Assembly: GCF_006385705.1 (NCBI RefSeq)
Contig: NZ_VFRQ01000010.1
Location: 1-64,000, forward strand
DNA length: 64,000 nucleotides
Source of the DNA: Pontibacter mangrovi
GTDB lineage: Bacteria; Bacteroidota; Bacteroidia; Cytophagales; Hymenobacteraceae
Direction of reading: 5' to 3'
This document shows positions 63,596-64,000 of this stretch, in pieces. The notes beneath the pieces are model-generated. The model did no database searches. It worked only from the letters and a program-made list of their open reading frames with translations, and had not been told where the DNA came from. Both the position numbers and the translations under genes were made by a program. Position 1 is the first letter of the stretch. Every line of letters begins with the position of its first letter.

Positions 63596-64000
63596 ATGAG
63601 CGAGATTTTATTTGATGAAATCCCTTCTTTAGACTTAGCGGATTTCACATCTGGAGATGCGGCAAGAAAGGCTCAGTTTGTACAAAAGCTAGGTGAGGCC
63701 TATCAGAACATCGGCTTTATTGCCTTGCGTAATCATGGCCTTAGCGACGAGCTTACCCAAAAGCTTTACGCTGCCACCAAAGATTTTTTTGCCTTGCCCG
63801 ACGAGGTAAAACAAAAGTATGAAAACCCTGAACTTGCCGGCCAGCGTGGCTATGTGGGCAAGGGAAAAGAAAAAGCAAAAGGATTTAACACCGGCGACCT
63901 GAAGGAGTTTTTCCATGTGGGGCAGGAGCTGAGCGACATCCCGGACTCAGACCCGATTAAAGAAGAATACCCGGAGAACATTTTCCCGGAGGAAGTGCCG
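63596..64000 (+). CDS. 2OG-Fe(II) oxygenase, isopenicillin N synthase-like (partial)
   Basis: First 135 codons; the frame runs off the window. Start ATG at 63596. It opens with a DEIPSLDLADF strand, GFIALRNHGL, AATKDFFALPDEVK and a RGYVGKGKEKAKGFNTGDLKEFFHVG stretch, the N-terminal DIOX_N pattern of isopenicillin N synthase-type non-heme dioxygenases. The iron-binding HxD and distal His lie beyond the window and cannot be checked. Substrate unknown. Confidence 0.85.
   Translation, partial: MSEILFDEIPSLDLADFTSGDAARKAQFVQKLGEAYQNIGFIALRNHGLSDELTQKLYAATKDFFALPDEVKQKYENPELAGQRGYVGKGKEKAKGFNTGDLKEFFHVGQELSDIPDSDPIKEEYPENIFPEEVP

Overview
The window looks like chromosome of a Bacteroidota bacterium of the order Cytophagales, most likely Hymenobacteraceae (a Pontibacter-like organism; this placement is inference from gene content and style). 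Supporting signs are moderate-to-high GC coding sequence with CTG/ATC preference, near absence of Shine-Dalgarno sequences, TAnnTTTG-type -7 boxes, many lipoproteins and Tyr/Asn-rich secreted proteins, DUF4142, DUF2795, DUF349 and DUF4168 genes, a gliding-bacterium style DPP4 peptidase, FloA with NfeD, and a bacterial kynurenine pathway. No rRNA, tRNA, CRISPR array, transposase or integrase was seen.

Layout. 1-6 kb: a small secreted protein, a zinc phospholipase C/nuclease-like protein, a serine hydrolase, and two tandem FemAB-like acyltransferases flanked by two tiny paralogous 32-residue membrane proteins. 6-14 kb: ettA, a DUF349 protein, DUF2795, an orphan ABC ATPase, ispD and queA. 13.6-20 kb: MacB-like permease, LOG-family protein, a DUF202 pair and uvrA. 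20-27 kb: DUF4142 lipoprotein pair, envelope proteins, PAP2-like protein, rpoN and asnS. 27-29 kb: beta-barrel protein and kynU. 29.3-32.6 kb: an AT-rich island of same-strand lipoprotein and membrane genes with a broken gene; 51-bp structured direct repeats bracket most of it. 32.6-38.3 kb: Crp/Fnr regulator, pirin, TMEM175, AGCS symporter, cation/proton antiporter, AlkB. 38.5-47.9 kb: kmo, DUF4168 protein, a large secreted unknown, then ACMSD and 3-hydroxyanthranilate dioxygenase divergent from an SDR, a small membrane protein and an aldehyde dehydrogenase. 47.9-64 kb: GIY-YIG protein, CLC channel, RelA/SpoT synthetase-like protein, DPP4, FadL-like porin, low-complexity lipoprotein, proS, nfeD-floA, double thioredoxin-fold protein, two lipoproteins and the start of a 2OG-Fe(II) oxygenase.

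How the genes fit together. kmo, kynU, the 3-hydroxyanthranilate dioxygenase, ACMSD and the aldehyde dehydrogenase together convert kynurenine to 2-aminomuconate, so the organism probably degrades tryptophan rather than only making NAD through quinolinate. The genes lie in three separate places within 20 kb. Many other genes serve the cell envelope (lipoproteins, beta-barrels, FemAB-like enzymes, FloA/NfeD) or are housekeeping.

The sequence has two striking non-coding signatures. One is a very frequent TATACTT/AAGTATA heptamer in genes and terminators. The other is three large intergenic islands (about 11.0-11.5, 42.5-43.2 and 53.8-54.3 kb) built from the same set of short palindromes.
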